A stretch of DNA of 32,729 nucleotides from Nephromyces sp. MM_2019 (lineage: Eukaryota; Apicomplexa; Aconoidasida; Nephromycida), in contig JADHZB010000360.1 of assembly GCA_015657535.1 (NCBI GenBank), positions 676 to 33,404 of the forward strand, written 5' to 3'. Below the pieces are notes generated by a model that saw only the letters and a list, made by a program, of their open reading frames with translations, had not been told where the DNA came from and did no database searches. The translations under genes and the position numbers were made by a program. The first letter of the stretch is position 1. The number at the start of each line of letters is the position of its first letter. Below are positions 1 to 11,211 of this stretch, one piece after another.

Positions 1-19
1 TACATACATACACACATAT

Positions 20-61
<42 letters not shown>

Positions 62-111
62 TTACACACATACACACATATACATACACACATATACACA
101 CACACACATAC
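1..111. repeat. CA/TA microsatellite in the last visible SEC63 intron
   Basis: Alternating (CA)n and (TA)n tracts begin directly after the exon 7 donor (CAA|GTATGT on the minus strand) and run to the window edge. The intron is incomplete here. Confidence 0.85.
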
Positions 112-1243
112 TTGTATTAATGAACGTTTGAAATCAATCATGGCTTTAGCAGTCATATAAAAGTTTTTAAAAATCGCTATCTCAATCATATTGGTAGTAA
201 TTGGATTTGATTTTCTGTGTGTGTGTGTGTGTGACATACATAGAGGTTATGAGATTTTATTATTATTTAAGAGATGTGTGTGTGTGTAAGATATATATAG
301 GTAATATATATTAAATGAGTGTATTAAATAGGTGTAACGTATATGTTCAATAGATTTTTATTATGTATTTGTATCTGTGAGTGTGTTTATCTATGTGTAT
401 ATATAAAAGTGTGTATCTTTATATGTGTACATATAAAAGTGTGTATCTTTATATGTGTGCATATATAAGTGTGTATCTTTATATGTGTGTAAAATTGTGT
501 GTATATGTATATACAAACTCTAATAATTCATTCAAGGCTTTGGTTAATTTTGGGGATAGTTGTTTATGTAATCGTTGTAGGTGTGCCATAATAAGTAAAT
601 AATTTCTGAATACACACATATATACATATAGATCAAAAATAAGGGTTTAGATTTGTATGTTACACACAATTCAAAGTATTTTACATACACACACACATAG
701 GTCAGATAAATCTCAATTTTTTTTCTTATACATATACCCCTCTCACCCCTAAATATACACACACACACATATATATATCATAAAAACTTGAAATTTTGTG
801 TGTGTGTGTGTATAACACACCTTACAATCGTTTTATAACTCCACATTCCCATTCTACAATCTTCAATGTGTCTAATAACTTTTGCAATATCAGCGTTATC
901 ACTTTCATTCAAAGTCATTTCAATACTCTCTGTTGAGGAGGCATATAATTCAGGGGCCCTTCTTAGACGTATACCATCCGTAATAAATTTAAACATAAAT
1001 TGTAATGTTTCAATTCGTACACCATTTGCTATATATATATATATATATACACACACATATGTATACATGTGTGTGTGTGTGTGTTTGGAGTGTATGTGTT
1101 TTGAAAAATGGGTATAGGAAATATATATAAGTAAAAAAAATGTGTGTAAAAAAATTAATGATCATGTGTGTATAAGTAAGGAGATATATCAGTTTATACT
1201 AGGTGATTTTTATTGTTTAGTATTTTGTTTATATACAGGTAGG

Positions 1244-1277
<34 letters not shown>

Positions 1278-2872
1278 GGTGAGTGTGTCAGTAGTGTTAG
1301 TATAGATACATATGTGTGTAGGTATAAATTCGTGTGTAAATGGGATTAATGTTGTATGTATTAAGATAGGTGATAGATGTGTGTGTAAAATATTATATAA
1401 ATAACAAACATGCAAATTTTTTTTGTTTTCGATAATAATAAAGGAAAATTGAGGGGACAATAATAAGTAGAACAATAAAGAAAGAAAGTAAAACGATCAA
1501 TTCATTTTCCTTCTTAATGAGCCATCTGTATATACAATTATTTAAAAATGTGTGTGTGTGTGTTTTTAGATCGTGTGATTGTGTATGTTATGTGCTTGTC
1601 TCTGTGTGTGTCTGTGTTTGTGTATGTTATGTTCTTGTGTGTGTTTGTGTATGTTATGTTCTTGTGTGTGTTTGTGTATGTTATGTTCTTGTGTGTGTTT
1701 GTTGTTTGTGTGTGTGAGTGAGTTTAGTGAGTAATATAATGTGTGTAAAAACATCTAGATATATACTTTGGTAAACCAATCATAAATTTGGTTGCTCCAG
1801 GTCCATCTGGGTGCTTATATTTCAAAAATAACTCCCAAAGCTCCTATATATATAAATTGTCAGTACACACAAACACACACACGTACACACTATATCTTGA
1901 GCGATATATTGAAAATTATTCAAGGATGTAAATATATGAACTCATTACATAATTACGTATATAAAATAGTTTCAATAGCAAAAATGTGTGTCCAAAAAAA
2001 GTAATTCGACACTACACACACATGTATATATAAAGCATCAATATTATCAATATATATGTAAAATATAATTTTAGGGACGTGTGTATATAAATTCATTCAC
2101 AATATCATAGATAGATAGTATATCAACTTATATGCAAAAACAAGCACAGTTTGACACACATATATATGCGAATAAGTAAATTAAGTGTGTATATTAATTC
2201 CAAGGGATAAAAAAAAAACCAGTTTTACACACGTTTATGTACACACAAGCTAACTGGTTTTGTGAGTGTTTCATAGGCCTTAACAATGAGTTGATATTTA
2301 GTACTGGCCTCTGGGTCATTCGGGTAAAGATCAGGGTGATATTGACTACTCAATTTTCTAAAGGCTCTGTGGATTTCAAATTTGGTAGCCTCTTTTGGCA
2401 CATTTAATATCGTAAAAGGGTCAAATGTTTGAATAGAATCAACCGAACTCAACATTCTACACACACATACATATATATATATGTGTGTGTATGCTTATAT
2501 ATATATATATATCTAGAGGGTTTGTTATTTTTTAAGACATATACACACACATAGAAGAACTACCTATACATATAAATAAATATTCACACATAGATGAACT
2601 ACATATGTATGTATTTATGATTTAGATTCATCACTTGAAACGTGAATCATGTATATACACATATCGAATATTATTTAGAGGGTACACACAGGGATATTCG
2701 AATATATCATGTTAGAATGTATTATATGCACACATACTACTTATTAATTTTATTATATGTACATACACCATTTATCTCAACTGTATATATATATTATAAA
2801 TTTTTGGCATATGTTCCACACATGTATATTATACATATATCTTGGAGTTATCAACTATATGTATAATCAATT

Positions 2873-2905
<33 letters not shown>

Positions 2906-3062
2906 GTTTGTGTAGCCTAAATATATATCTTAATATACACAAATACTTATCTTTTCTAGTACATAGAATTTACAACTACCGAAATATATATAGTCACACA
3001 CTATCATAGTGTGTATATGAAAAATCTATATAATCACTAAATACTCACACGTACATACCCAA

Positions 3063-3101
<39 letters not shown>

Positions 3102-3636
3102 GATAGGGTGTACACCTACCCCCTAACCTCTAAACCCACATATATATATGTATATATATATATATATATGTAACCTGTAGTGTGTTGTACATACACCTCT
3201 CTCACCCAAGCACATATATATATATATAAACTATAGTGTGTACATACACTCCCACATTAAAAACACATACACACACATCCATAGCTTACCTCATTTGGAG
3301 TAGAAGGAGAGCCACCAAACACACAAGGATAATTATTTGTATAATTACACCTGTGTTGAGTCTTGTTTCACTCTTTCTTTTGTGTGAGTTTTTATCATTT
3401 TGTGCCTCTATATAATTTTGATAGCCCTTTATTTTAAAGGGATCGATTGCTATACCAGAGAAACGTTTTTTAAATTCATCTTTGGGAAATAACGTCTTTT
3501 TGATTAGGTAGAATGACCAGGGTATAATTACACACAAAAGTATAGTGTTTGAGAAGAAAACAAATGCATTATCATCATAATCGATGTGTGGTTCTCTTTC
3601 TTTTTGCTTGTTAAATGTTTCACCAAAATTTGACAT
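112..3636 (-). CDS. SEC63: SEC63-like ER translocon J-protein, 7 exons, C-terminus beyond window
   Basis: ER-membrane J-domain partner of the Sec61 channel that recruits lumenal Hsp70 (BiP). Exons read on the minus strand: 3290-3636, 2243-2456, 1767-1843, 1410-1525, 821-1028, 519-605, 112-214. Phases match at every junction, giving 384 codons. Visible order: TM1 about residues 24-45, TM2 about 95-113, J domain about 127-183 with HPD at 156-158, a KHPDGPGATKF motif like the NPDGP segment of known Sec63, TM3 about 221-243, then the start of the Sec63/Brl domain (NGVRIETLQFMFKF onward). TM-TM-J-TM-Brl order is diagnostic for Sec63. The exon 2 donor is uncertain (2243 or 2255, both phase 0). Introns are 215-833 nt and packed with TG/CA/TA repeats. 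Human Sec63 is 760 residues, so roughly half is missing to the left. Confidence 0.92.
401..490. repeat. 30-bp tandem repeat, about 3 copies, in SEC63 intron 6
   Basis: The string gtgtatcttt recurs at 411, 441 and 471, an exact 30-bp period, with tatatgtgt(a/g)catat between. It lies inside the 304-nt intron 215-518. Confidence 0.85.
1583..1710. repeat. 27-bp tandem repeat in SEC63 intron 3
   Basis: The string gtatgttatg recurs at 1622, 1649 and 1676 (27-bp period), with a more divergent copy at 1583. Units consist of tgtgtttgt plus a gttcttgtg tail. It lies within intron 1526-1766. Confidence 0.85.
3058..3255. repeat. (TA)n runs alternating with degenerate gtgtacata units, SEC63 intron 1
   Basis: Long (TA)n runs at about 3069-3098, 3140-3168 and 3212-3228 are each followed by a related segment with (c/t)atag.gtgtac and cacctc or cacctacc. 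This looks like about three decayed copies of a compound unit inside the 833-nt intron 2457-3289. Confidence 0.6.
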
Positions 3637-3848
3637 GGTATAAAAGGTGTATGTAAGAGTGTTTATATATATGCAAGTGTGTGCAGAATAAGAAGTATTC
3701 AGAGGATGTATATATATAAAATAAAATTGTGTTAAATGTGTAAAAACATCATAAAAAGTGAGTAGATAAAGGTTTGTATGAAGGTTTGCTCGAATTAGAT
3801 AAATGTAATATCCGTTGTCCGTAGTGTGTTTGATTATTCAGTATAAAA

Positions 3849-4190
3849 TTGTGTATTGTGTGTGTATGTATTGTGTGTATGTATATTGTACGTATGTGTT
3901 ATAGGTGTGTAATGTGTAAATTGGTTTTGTTAATAAATGTGCGGGAAATGAATAATTATATTGGAGTATGTGAATGGATGGGATGTGTGTGTGTGTGTAT
4001 ATGTGTGTGTGAGTATGTGTGTGAGTGTGTGTCGGTGTGTGTGTGTGTATATGTGTGTGTGAGTGTGTGTGTGAGTGTGTGTGGGTGTCTGTGTGTGTGC
4101 TGTATATGTCGTGAATGTGAAATGTATTGTGTTATGATTTGTGAGTGAGCGAGAGTGTGTATGTTGTGTGTTGTGACTTTTGTTGTTTGT
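3849..4190. repeat. (TG)n-rich block upstream of SEC63
   Basis: Tracts of gtgtgtgtgtatatgtgtgtgtgag recur with a period near 38-40. Open frames on both strands here translate only to Cys/Val or His/Thr repeats and are artefacts of the dinucleotide repeat. Confidence 0.8.
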
Positions 4191-5040
4191 TATATCTGTG
4201 TAGTATATGATAAGCAATTTATTCTACTTAGAACAAATACTATAGTAAATATACAACTAAAAATAAAATGTTGAAATTACTATAACTCCAAAAATTTAAA
4301 TTTTTCATAAAATTGTGTTATTTATATAACTTGAAATTTACTAATTAAATTAAATTTCATTTAAATTGTTTAGTTAAAACTTTATAATCAAATTTATCAA
4401 GAAAATATATGGTCATGTGTGTATATAACTAATAATAAGCAATCTTGGTTTGCTTTATAATTAATTCAAATAAATCAATCGAGCCAATTGAAACAATTTG
4501 AGATATGTGTGTATCTCGCTTCATTGTACATGTAATGTGTGTAATAGTGAAATTATTTATTTATATTTTTAAATTTATTTGTCATATTTAATGCATAACT
4601 ACTGTTTGCATATTATTGAGTGGGCGTATGGATGTCTATGTTATATAGTACATATATATGTGTGTATAAATTTATTGTAGTTGCCTGTTCACTTGCTTTT
4701 ATATAAATATGTATCGTGTTTAGTGGGTGTATGTTGTATGTGTATATTATTTGACGTGTAGATGTATGTTATCTCTAATTAAGTTATATGTTTACACAAG
4801 TTATGTAAAATTGTCTGTGCATTTGTTTATGTTTAACTGAGTGTGATATTAAGTAGCTAGGTGTGTAAAGGTTATGTGTTAAGGTATATATATATTTCTA
4901 AGCTAGCTAATCGATAAAATAGATGTATGATATGTATCGTTTAGATGCGTTGGCAAATTATATAAACACTTTGGGGTATGTGTGTAATAAGTAAATCTAT
5001 GTGTATATTGGCTAAGGGGGCCATTCATTGCTATGTATAC

Positions 5041-5074
5041 ACATTTATATATATATATATATATATATAAATGT
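5041..5074. repeat. 34-bp perfect palindrome, (TA)n capped by ACATTT/AAATGT
   Basis: An uninterrupted (AT)11 core is flanked by ACATTT (5041-5046) and AAATGT (5069-5074), so the whole 34 bp is self-complementary. It is intergenic; function is unknown and it may simply be a microsatellite with matched flanks. Confidence 0.85.
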
Positions 5075-5680
5075 TATTGTAAAAGTTTGTACGAGTATTT
5101 ATTCTTTGTTTTAATGCCTTTATTGTAGGTAATGAAATATTTAATTATTTTATATTGGATAAATACATGTATGTAAAATTATAATTTAAATTATGTTTTT
5201 CCTTTATATGTCTATGTATTTATTAATAAAGTATTTGGATATGTTATGCCTTGTGCGTGTAAATTGTGTATATTAAAATCTAATTTAATTTATACTTTCT
5301 CAGATACATAAATTGCTAAATGTGTTGTGTTAAAATTGTTAAATTGAATTAATTTTTTCAATGCAAATTGAAAAGTATACTTATTTTATTAATTTAAATA
5401 TAAACAGGAGTCTGACACGAATTTTGGTTAGTAGAGGTAGCATTAAATTTATATATATATTAGAATTCTAGAAAATTTTTGAACTAAAAGCAAACTTATT
5501 TCCTATTATTTGTTTTTTGTAGTAAAAGGATGTTTGAATTTGTAATAAGCATTCTTATGTTCTCAAAAAATCTTCTAGCAATTGTATATTGTTAAATTAA
5601 AATGTTTTATATAAACGATATTTATCAAAATAACAAAGTAGATTACATTTTCCAGAGTTCTCTCTCATCTATAACTTTGA

Positions 5681-6960
5681 TTAAGTTGATGGTACAATCA
5701 TACCTGGTAAGATTCCTTTATCATTCTTACTATCATCAGATTGGATAGCACCATTAAGGTTACATGGCGCTTCAAAATCCTAATTATACATTGATTATTA
5801 GTGTTGTAACAATTTGGAAAATTCACTAACAGATGCTTTTCCTGTATTGGATTTTAATTTTAGCAACACAGTTATAATAATTTATTATTGGATCACTTGG
5901 CGTGTTTGTTGTCTCAGCTTTTGTAACATATACAATATGTCCATTAGATGGAATCATCTTCTTTATAGCCCTTATTTAAAAAATTCAGCTGATACATAAC
6001 CTTTGTCTAGAAAAAATAGGTTCACTTGCAAATTGTAGTTTCCATGTAAGCCTTGGAAATTTTGTATAAATGAAACTTTTAAAAATTGTTATCGAATTAC
6101 CTTGCTAGGACCAATATTAGCTCCTCTATTCATATTTATTGATAAAACATCGGCTCCGAGTTTCTATAAAATTAAATTTTTTTGTGTAGGATTTAATTTA
6201 ACATCGTTTACTTTGGATACAACTAAAGCTTCTTCAATACTTTTGAATATCCTTTTCTGGACAAATTGATTGCAAGTTGCCTAATAGAAATAGTTAAACT
6301 TTCAGTAAAAAAAGCTAAAATGATCAATCTATTTGAAAGGATTCAATTTTCCATGAGCTCTAATTAATAAGATCAAGTACCTTTCCTGATAATTAACATT
6401 GATCTTATAACCTTCTCGTTCAAGACTACTTGTTTTAATTGCTGTTAGCCAACTTTGTACAGATTGAAAATCTGCAATGAGTTTGTAAAATTAAAATAAC
6501 ATTACACAAACTTACTCTATCTCTGGTCTGGCATGTAAATACCCAATTTGATCGCTACAAACATATTCTTTCCCATCTTTTTGACTAAATCTAGTTTGAA
6601 TACACTTACAATAGTAGTTACAAGAAACCCTTAAAGGGATACTTACATAAAATATGAGCAGCTTGTGTCATCTAAACAGGCTTGCTTTGCTGATTCATTA
6701 TCTGTTATACCCATAGCTACCGTATCCAAAGCTAGATAATTTACCTTGTATGATCTAAGTTCATATATTTATCCAAATCTCTTTATACCTTTAGTTCGTG
6801 GACATTTATAGAACGCTCCTTCAAGGATCAAGAACCTTGATTCTATTTTAGGAAATTCTCTGGCACTCTTAACTAATCTGATTTCTATTGTTTCTTTCGT
6901 TGCATTTCCTTTTGTTATAAGTATACAAAATACGAGTATTATGATTGCTTTTAAGCTCAT
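5681..6960 (-). CDS. Secreted orphan protein, about 9 exons
   Basis: Not recognised. The start at 6960 gives a clear signal peptide: a hydrophobic stretch in residues 1-16, then KGNA. Proposed exons: 6789-6960, 6647-6731, 6516-6590, a fourth within 6381-6471, 6212-6251, 6101-6163, 6026-6051, 5868-5970, 5681-5779. These keep phase and total 735 nt (244 residues plus stop). The exon 3/4 and 4/5 junctions are ambiguous, and a possible donor at 5703 could extend the gene past the TAA. Cysteines occur in a C-x6-C pattern (ACLDDTSCSYF) after a DTVAMGITDNESAK stretch, loosely like PAN/apple or other extracellular Cys modules; a second stretch (SIEEALVVSKKLGADVLSIN) has a similar helical look without the cysteines. 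No transmembrane segment beyond the leader. Introns are short. Likely role at the parasite surface or secretory organelles, by inference only. Confidence 0.6.
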
Positions 6961-7399
6961 TGCTTTTGATCATTAATATTCCAAAGTGTTTTAAGAAAAA
7001 TTCTCCAGGTTATATATATGATAAAATAAACCTGTGAAGCTGAATTATTTCGTAACTTACTATTTAAAATAATAAGTCAAGTATATAAAATTTTTCCAAA
7101 TAAATCGCTTCGAGTGTAATTACATTGAATAGTTCAGCTAAAATTAAAAATTATGAACAGTCATTATGGTAATTGAAAAAAATTGAAAATTTTCTTTAAA
7201 GTTATATGAAGTTGAAGTTCACAATAAAAGACTCATTTATATAAGTTGTTAAACTCTAAAACTGTGAAGCAATTATTGAAAATTGACTCTAATCTATGAT
7301 ACTTAGCTATTGCATTCCAAGGTAGAAATTGTATGAAAGGACTAAAAAATATTTCAAAAAATTCTAGTAGCTTTTAATAACCCAAGTATAAAAGAAAGA
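6961..7399. other. Intergenic spacer, nothing recognised
   Basis: AT-rich spacer between the 3' end of fabH and the start of the secreted-protein gene. With both genes on the minus strand, it should hold the promoter of the latter. No repeats or structured motifs stand out. Confidence 0.6.
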
Positions 7400-9307
7400 T
7401 CATGAACCCCATTTAATGATAGAAGCTCCCCATGATAACCCAGCTCCAAAACCAGCCATTGCAATTATGTCTCCTTTTTTCAATTTGTTGGATGAAACCT
7501 AGAAAATAAAAAATAAGTTTACAAAAAGGATATAAAAATCACACACGATGTGATTGTAATTTAAAACATACTGCTTCATCAAGGCATATGGGGATAGATG
7601 CCGCTGATGTATTCCCATACTCTTTCACGTTCGAGAGGATCTATTAAAATAAGAATTGGTGACAAAAATTGACATGTTTTAAGGACTTCATTGTGGTTAC
7701 TTTATCAGGTGAAATATTCAGCTTTTGTGCAACTGCAGTTAGGATTCTTTGATTGGCTTGATGTAACAAAACCCAGTCAACATCTTCCAATTTGAGATTT
7801 GCTTTGGCCAATGCTTCTTTTATTACATTAGGTACTTCACGTGTTGCGAATACAAAAACATCTTTTCCATTCATCTGTATGGGATTGTATCTTCCAATGT
7901 TTAGAGAGTGACCAAGTTCCTTAAAAAAGTACCAAAAATATTTTATAATGAATGAGTTAGTTTACAGAAGATTAAGGTTATACTGTGTTAAGTTTATGAG
8001 TTTGTCTAGTATTTCCAAGGGTAAGATGTTGTTTCTTCTTTCCGTCACTGTGCATTACCCAACCTAGGTTTCCATTTTCAGTTTTATCTGTAGTTGATTG
8101 GCAAATTACTGCACCAGCACCATCTCCAAATAATATACAGGTGTTACGGTCTTCCCAATCAACCCATTGGCTAAGTCCATCAGCGCCAATAACCATTATG
8201 TTTTTATACGCATTATTCTCAATGAACTGTGTCGCTATATAAGATGAATGTAAAATAATTGTAAATTCATAGAAAATGAATTTAATAATTGAGTTTGAAA
8301 ACAAATTGTAAAAGAATAATTTATTGTGAATTAAAACATTTTACCAGTTATTAAACCAAATACAAAACCAGAGCAAGCTGCAGTAAGATCATAACAGCAT
8401 GCATTTACGGCACCTATACTTGAAGCAATGTGTGAGGCATCCCCAAAGAGATCATCCGGAGTGGAAGTTGCTAATATAATCTGAATCAAAATTTGAAAAA
8501 AACTAGTATATTGTGATCACTAGTTTGTTGTGTTGAAATCTCCATCAATTAAATACTTAATGATAGAAGCGTATTTTCAGATAATAGCAATCTTCCATAA
8601 GATTGTTTGCAGAGATGTGAGATTCGTTAAAAAAAGCCAATAATATGCCTCAACATATCCTAGACTAGCTAATAAAAGATGTTTAATTACCATATCTAAA
8701 TCTTGAGGGCTTAGGTTGGCATTTGTTAAGGCTCTTTTTGCAGCCTCAATACTCATTTGGCTCAAGGATTCTCCTGCATTGAGTATATGCCTACGAGATA
8801 TCCCTGTTCTGGTAGTTATCCACTGTGTAAAAGAATTGAGACTTATAATTTTGGAATTTCTTGAAAAGTCATTACTTGTGTTATACCTCGTCCGTTGTGT
8901 TTACAAGCTTTTCAAGGTCATTGTTGCTTAGGGTAGTTTCGGGAGTCTTACTTCCAGAACTAATAAGTTTCATATATTGTGTGGGTTTGGGAGCTTCCTT
9001 ATTATCTGATAATGTAACATTAAAATATTATGATTAGCAATGCCACTGTGTCAGAAGTATAGGATATTAAGTTGTAAAATAACAACTAACCGCTTTGTGA
9101 GCTGAAATAAGGTATCCTAAGGTTCCAGGATTTTAAGGCTATATCAGAAGCTTGTGGAGGGTGTATTTTAGTACCTATAGGGTTATCTATATTTATTTTA
9201 AAGGCAACAGAGAGGTAGAAGATGCGAGAAGTGAATAATAGCAATAAAGGTAATTGCATTTTTAAGAGAATATATCTCATATCAAGTATTTCATAAGAAG
9301 TTAGCAA
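7400..9307 (-). CDS. fabH: Beta-ketoacyl-ACP synthase III (FabH), 8 exons, probable plastid-targeted
   Basis: Condenses acetyl-CoA with malonyl-ACP to start type II fatty acid synthesis; in apicomplexans this runs in the apicoplast. Exons: 9091-9307, 8887-9005, 8691-8822, 8345-8480, 7984-8234, 7701-7919, 7572-7640, 7400-7498. All junctions are GT-AG and in phase, giving 413 residues and a TGA stop. Catalytic Cys192 sits in TAACSGF, His338 in LLHQANQRI and Asn368 in YGNTSAAS; the His-to-Asn spacing of 30 equals that of E. coli FabH (244 to 274). The [15 protein letters not shown] and GFGAGLSWG motifs are present. About 80 residues precede the enzyme core and contain a hydrophobic segment (LPLLLLFTS) then a basic/polar stretch, as expected of a bipartite plastid leader. 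Translation may start at Met1 or Met10. Introns are 60-210 nt. Confidence 0.97.
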
Positions 9308-11211
9308 CTTTTACTGATTATATCCTCTAGTGGTTAATGACTTGTTGAAATAGATATATGTTTATGTTTATATACGATTGGTTCCCAAACTCTCTTGGAT
9401 ATATTTCTAAAGCTTTACAGTGATTAGGGATACATTTAGATACTAATTATTCATAGACAAGATAACGTGTCACTTTTAAATATCCATTAATTCGAAGGTA
9501 AAATATCACCAATGCAAAAAAAAATTGGATTGAATATGTTGAAGCTAAAATAATTCTTAATCCTTTGATTCTTCATATCTCCATGAAGATAATATCACTG
9601 ACACAAAGAACACAACACGTTGAATCTTTATATATTATAAAAGCAAACTTATATTTTCTTTACAAGCTCATTCCAGGGATATAAAATTGGAATACAATAT
9701 ATTGTAATATATTGATTTTATTTTATAAAACAAAAATAATTTTAGCGCATATAAACAATTTTATTGTTGCATAATCCACTCTTTTCTATCTCTTATAACT
9801 GATATTGGGTTATACATACTTTTAGGATCATATGTATTAATATTTAGTAACTTGCTTAAATTAAATACAAATAAAATAAAGCTAAGTTATCTGATATCAT
9901 ACACAAATAGAAATAAATATGCACACATATTGAAACATACCTACGTAATCAATTACATATTTATGCACACACAAACAAGCAGACAAATATACAGATACTA
10001 TCACACTACATATCTAAACGAATGAAGCCATTTTATTGTTTTTTTTTGTAAATAAAAAATAATCTCATATAAAAGTTATACGTGATTCGTTATTTAACCA
10101 TTCCAATTGTTTGGTACCTATTCTGCTACAAGAACATCTGATTTATATATTTAATTCACTTTTGACTTTTTTGTAAAATATTTAATAAAATTGATAAAAT
10201 AAAAGATTTACATAATCATATATATTTAGATGCCTATTTATTGACTTAGAAATAACAATAAACCTTTAGATAATCTTAATCTTAAAATTATTATCTAATC
10301 GTATAATATAATAGATATATTATCTGTTTATTACAGATATGACCAGATAAAACTCCATCTTTTACACCTGAGAAAAAGGTGTTTTTTCTAGATTCATTTA
10401 CGAGTAATTAAATTAATAATTAACCTTAGAATAAGAAATTGATATAAATCTTGTATCAAGTCTTATGATTTACTTAAAAGCTTACCAAGTAAGTCTTAAT
10501 TTGAAAAAAGATAACATCTGAACGAATGGGATTTTGAATTTCTAAAAAAAAATGTAGCAAATTTTGCTATATAGGAAGTAGTTTAGTTGGTTTTTAGATT
10601 AGTGACTAAAGCTGATTTTGTTTAATTTTGTTAGTAAAAGGGATGATGATCTACTTTTTGTTACTTTATTGAAATATAAAAATTTTTCCTAGGAATGTGA
10701 TATATAGTCAAGTTTGAAATATTTAATTCAGTTTGTGTAGTGTGTAGTTGAGCTTGTTTGGGGCATAGAGCAAAGTGCAATCAGCTTGAATAGTAGCCAA
10801 ATGTTTGTGAAGTTCACTTGAGCTTGTTTGTTAGATCTTAAAATGTTTATGCTGGTGCAATATTTATCTGGGTTTATGTGTTATACAGTTGAATGTATGT
10901 TATATAAATTAGTGTGTATGAGGCAATATATATGGATGATGTGTGTAATATAGGATTTAGTGTGAGCTGTATGAGGTTGAGTTTGAAGGAAATATGTCCA
11001 CATAAAACCAAATTCAAGAATTGAATCCATCATGAAGTTGTTATATAGGTTATGATGTTAGATTTTCTATTCGAGGCGCTCATCTTCAATTGTGATGTAA
11101 TCATATTCTTAGTGATTTATTGTATCAAATCAAGCAGAAGGAATTTGAGTAGCTCGATTTTATGATACACTTCCTAATCCAAAGGTAATACATGTATCAG
11201 GTCAGCATGAT
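9308..11211. other. Intergenic region between fabH start and phosphatase 3' end
   Basis: No credible coding frame was found. Short CA-containing stretches lie near 9900-10010 and a TG-enriched stretch at about 10720-10960. A pair of hairpins sits at 10321-10387 (listed separately). The fabH promoter should lie in the left part. Confidence 0.6.
10321..10387 (+). other. Two hairpins, the second followed by a T-run
   Basis: TATCTGT (10321-10327) pairs with ACAGATA (10333-10339) across a 5-nt loop. ACACCT (10364-10369) pairs with AGGTGT (10377-10382) across a 7-nt loop and is followed by five more T. On the plus strand the second looks like an intrinsic terminator or the end of a small RNA. No gene is recognised just upstream on that strand, so the role is unknown. 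Confidence 0.4.

Larger units (their letters stand above)
3637..5680. other. Intergenic region upstream of SEC63, no gene seen
   Basis: No coding-like frame was found. The first part holds a TG-rich block, then AT-rich DNA with scattered (TG)n and (TA)n. It separates the SEC63 start from the 3' end of the secreted-protein gene, so SEC63 regulatory DNA should lie in its left part. I recognise no TATA or other motif. Confidence 0.6.

Noticed and set aside
3115..3142. Telomere-like ccctaacctctaaaccc
   Set aside because: Only two or three degenerate units inside a SEC63 intron; not a tandem telomeric array.
3849..4217. Long frames of Cys/Val/Tyr or His/Thr residues on both strands
   Set aside because: Pure translation of (TG)n/(CA)n repeats; the same pattern occurs at 1517-1754, 30890-31223 and 31452-32012.
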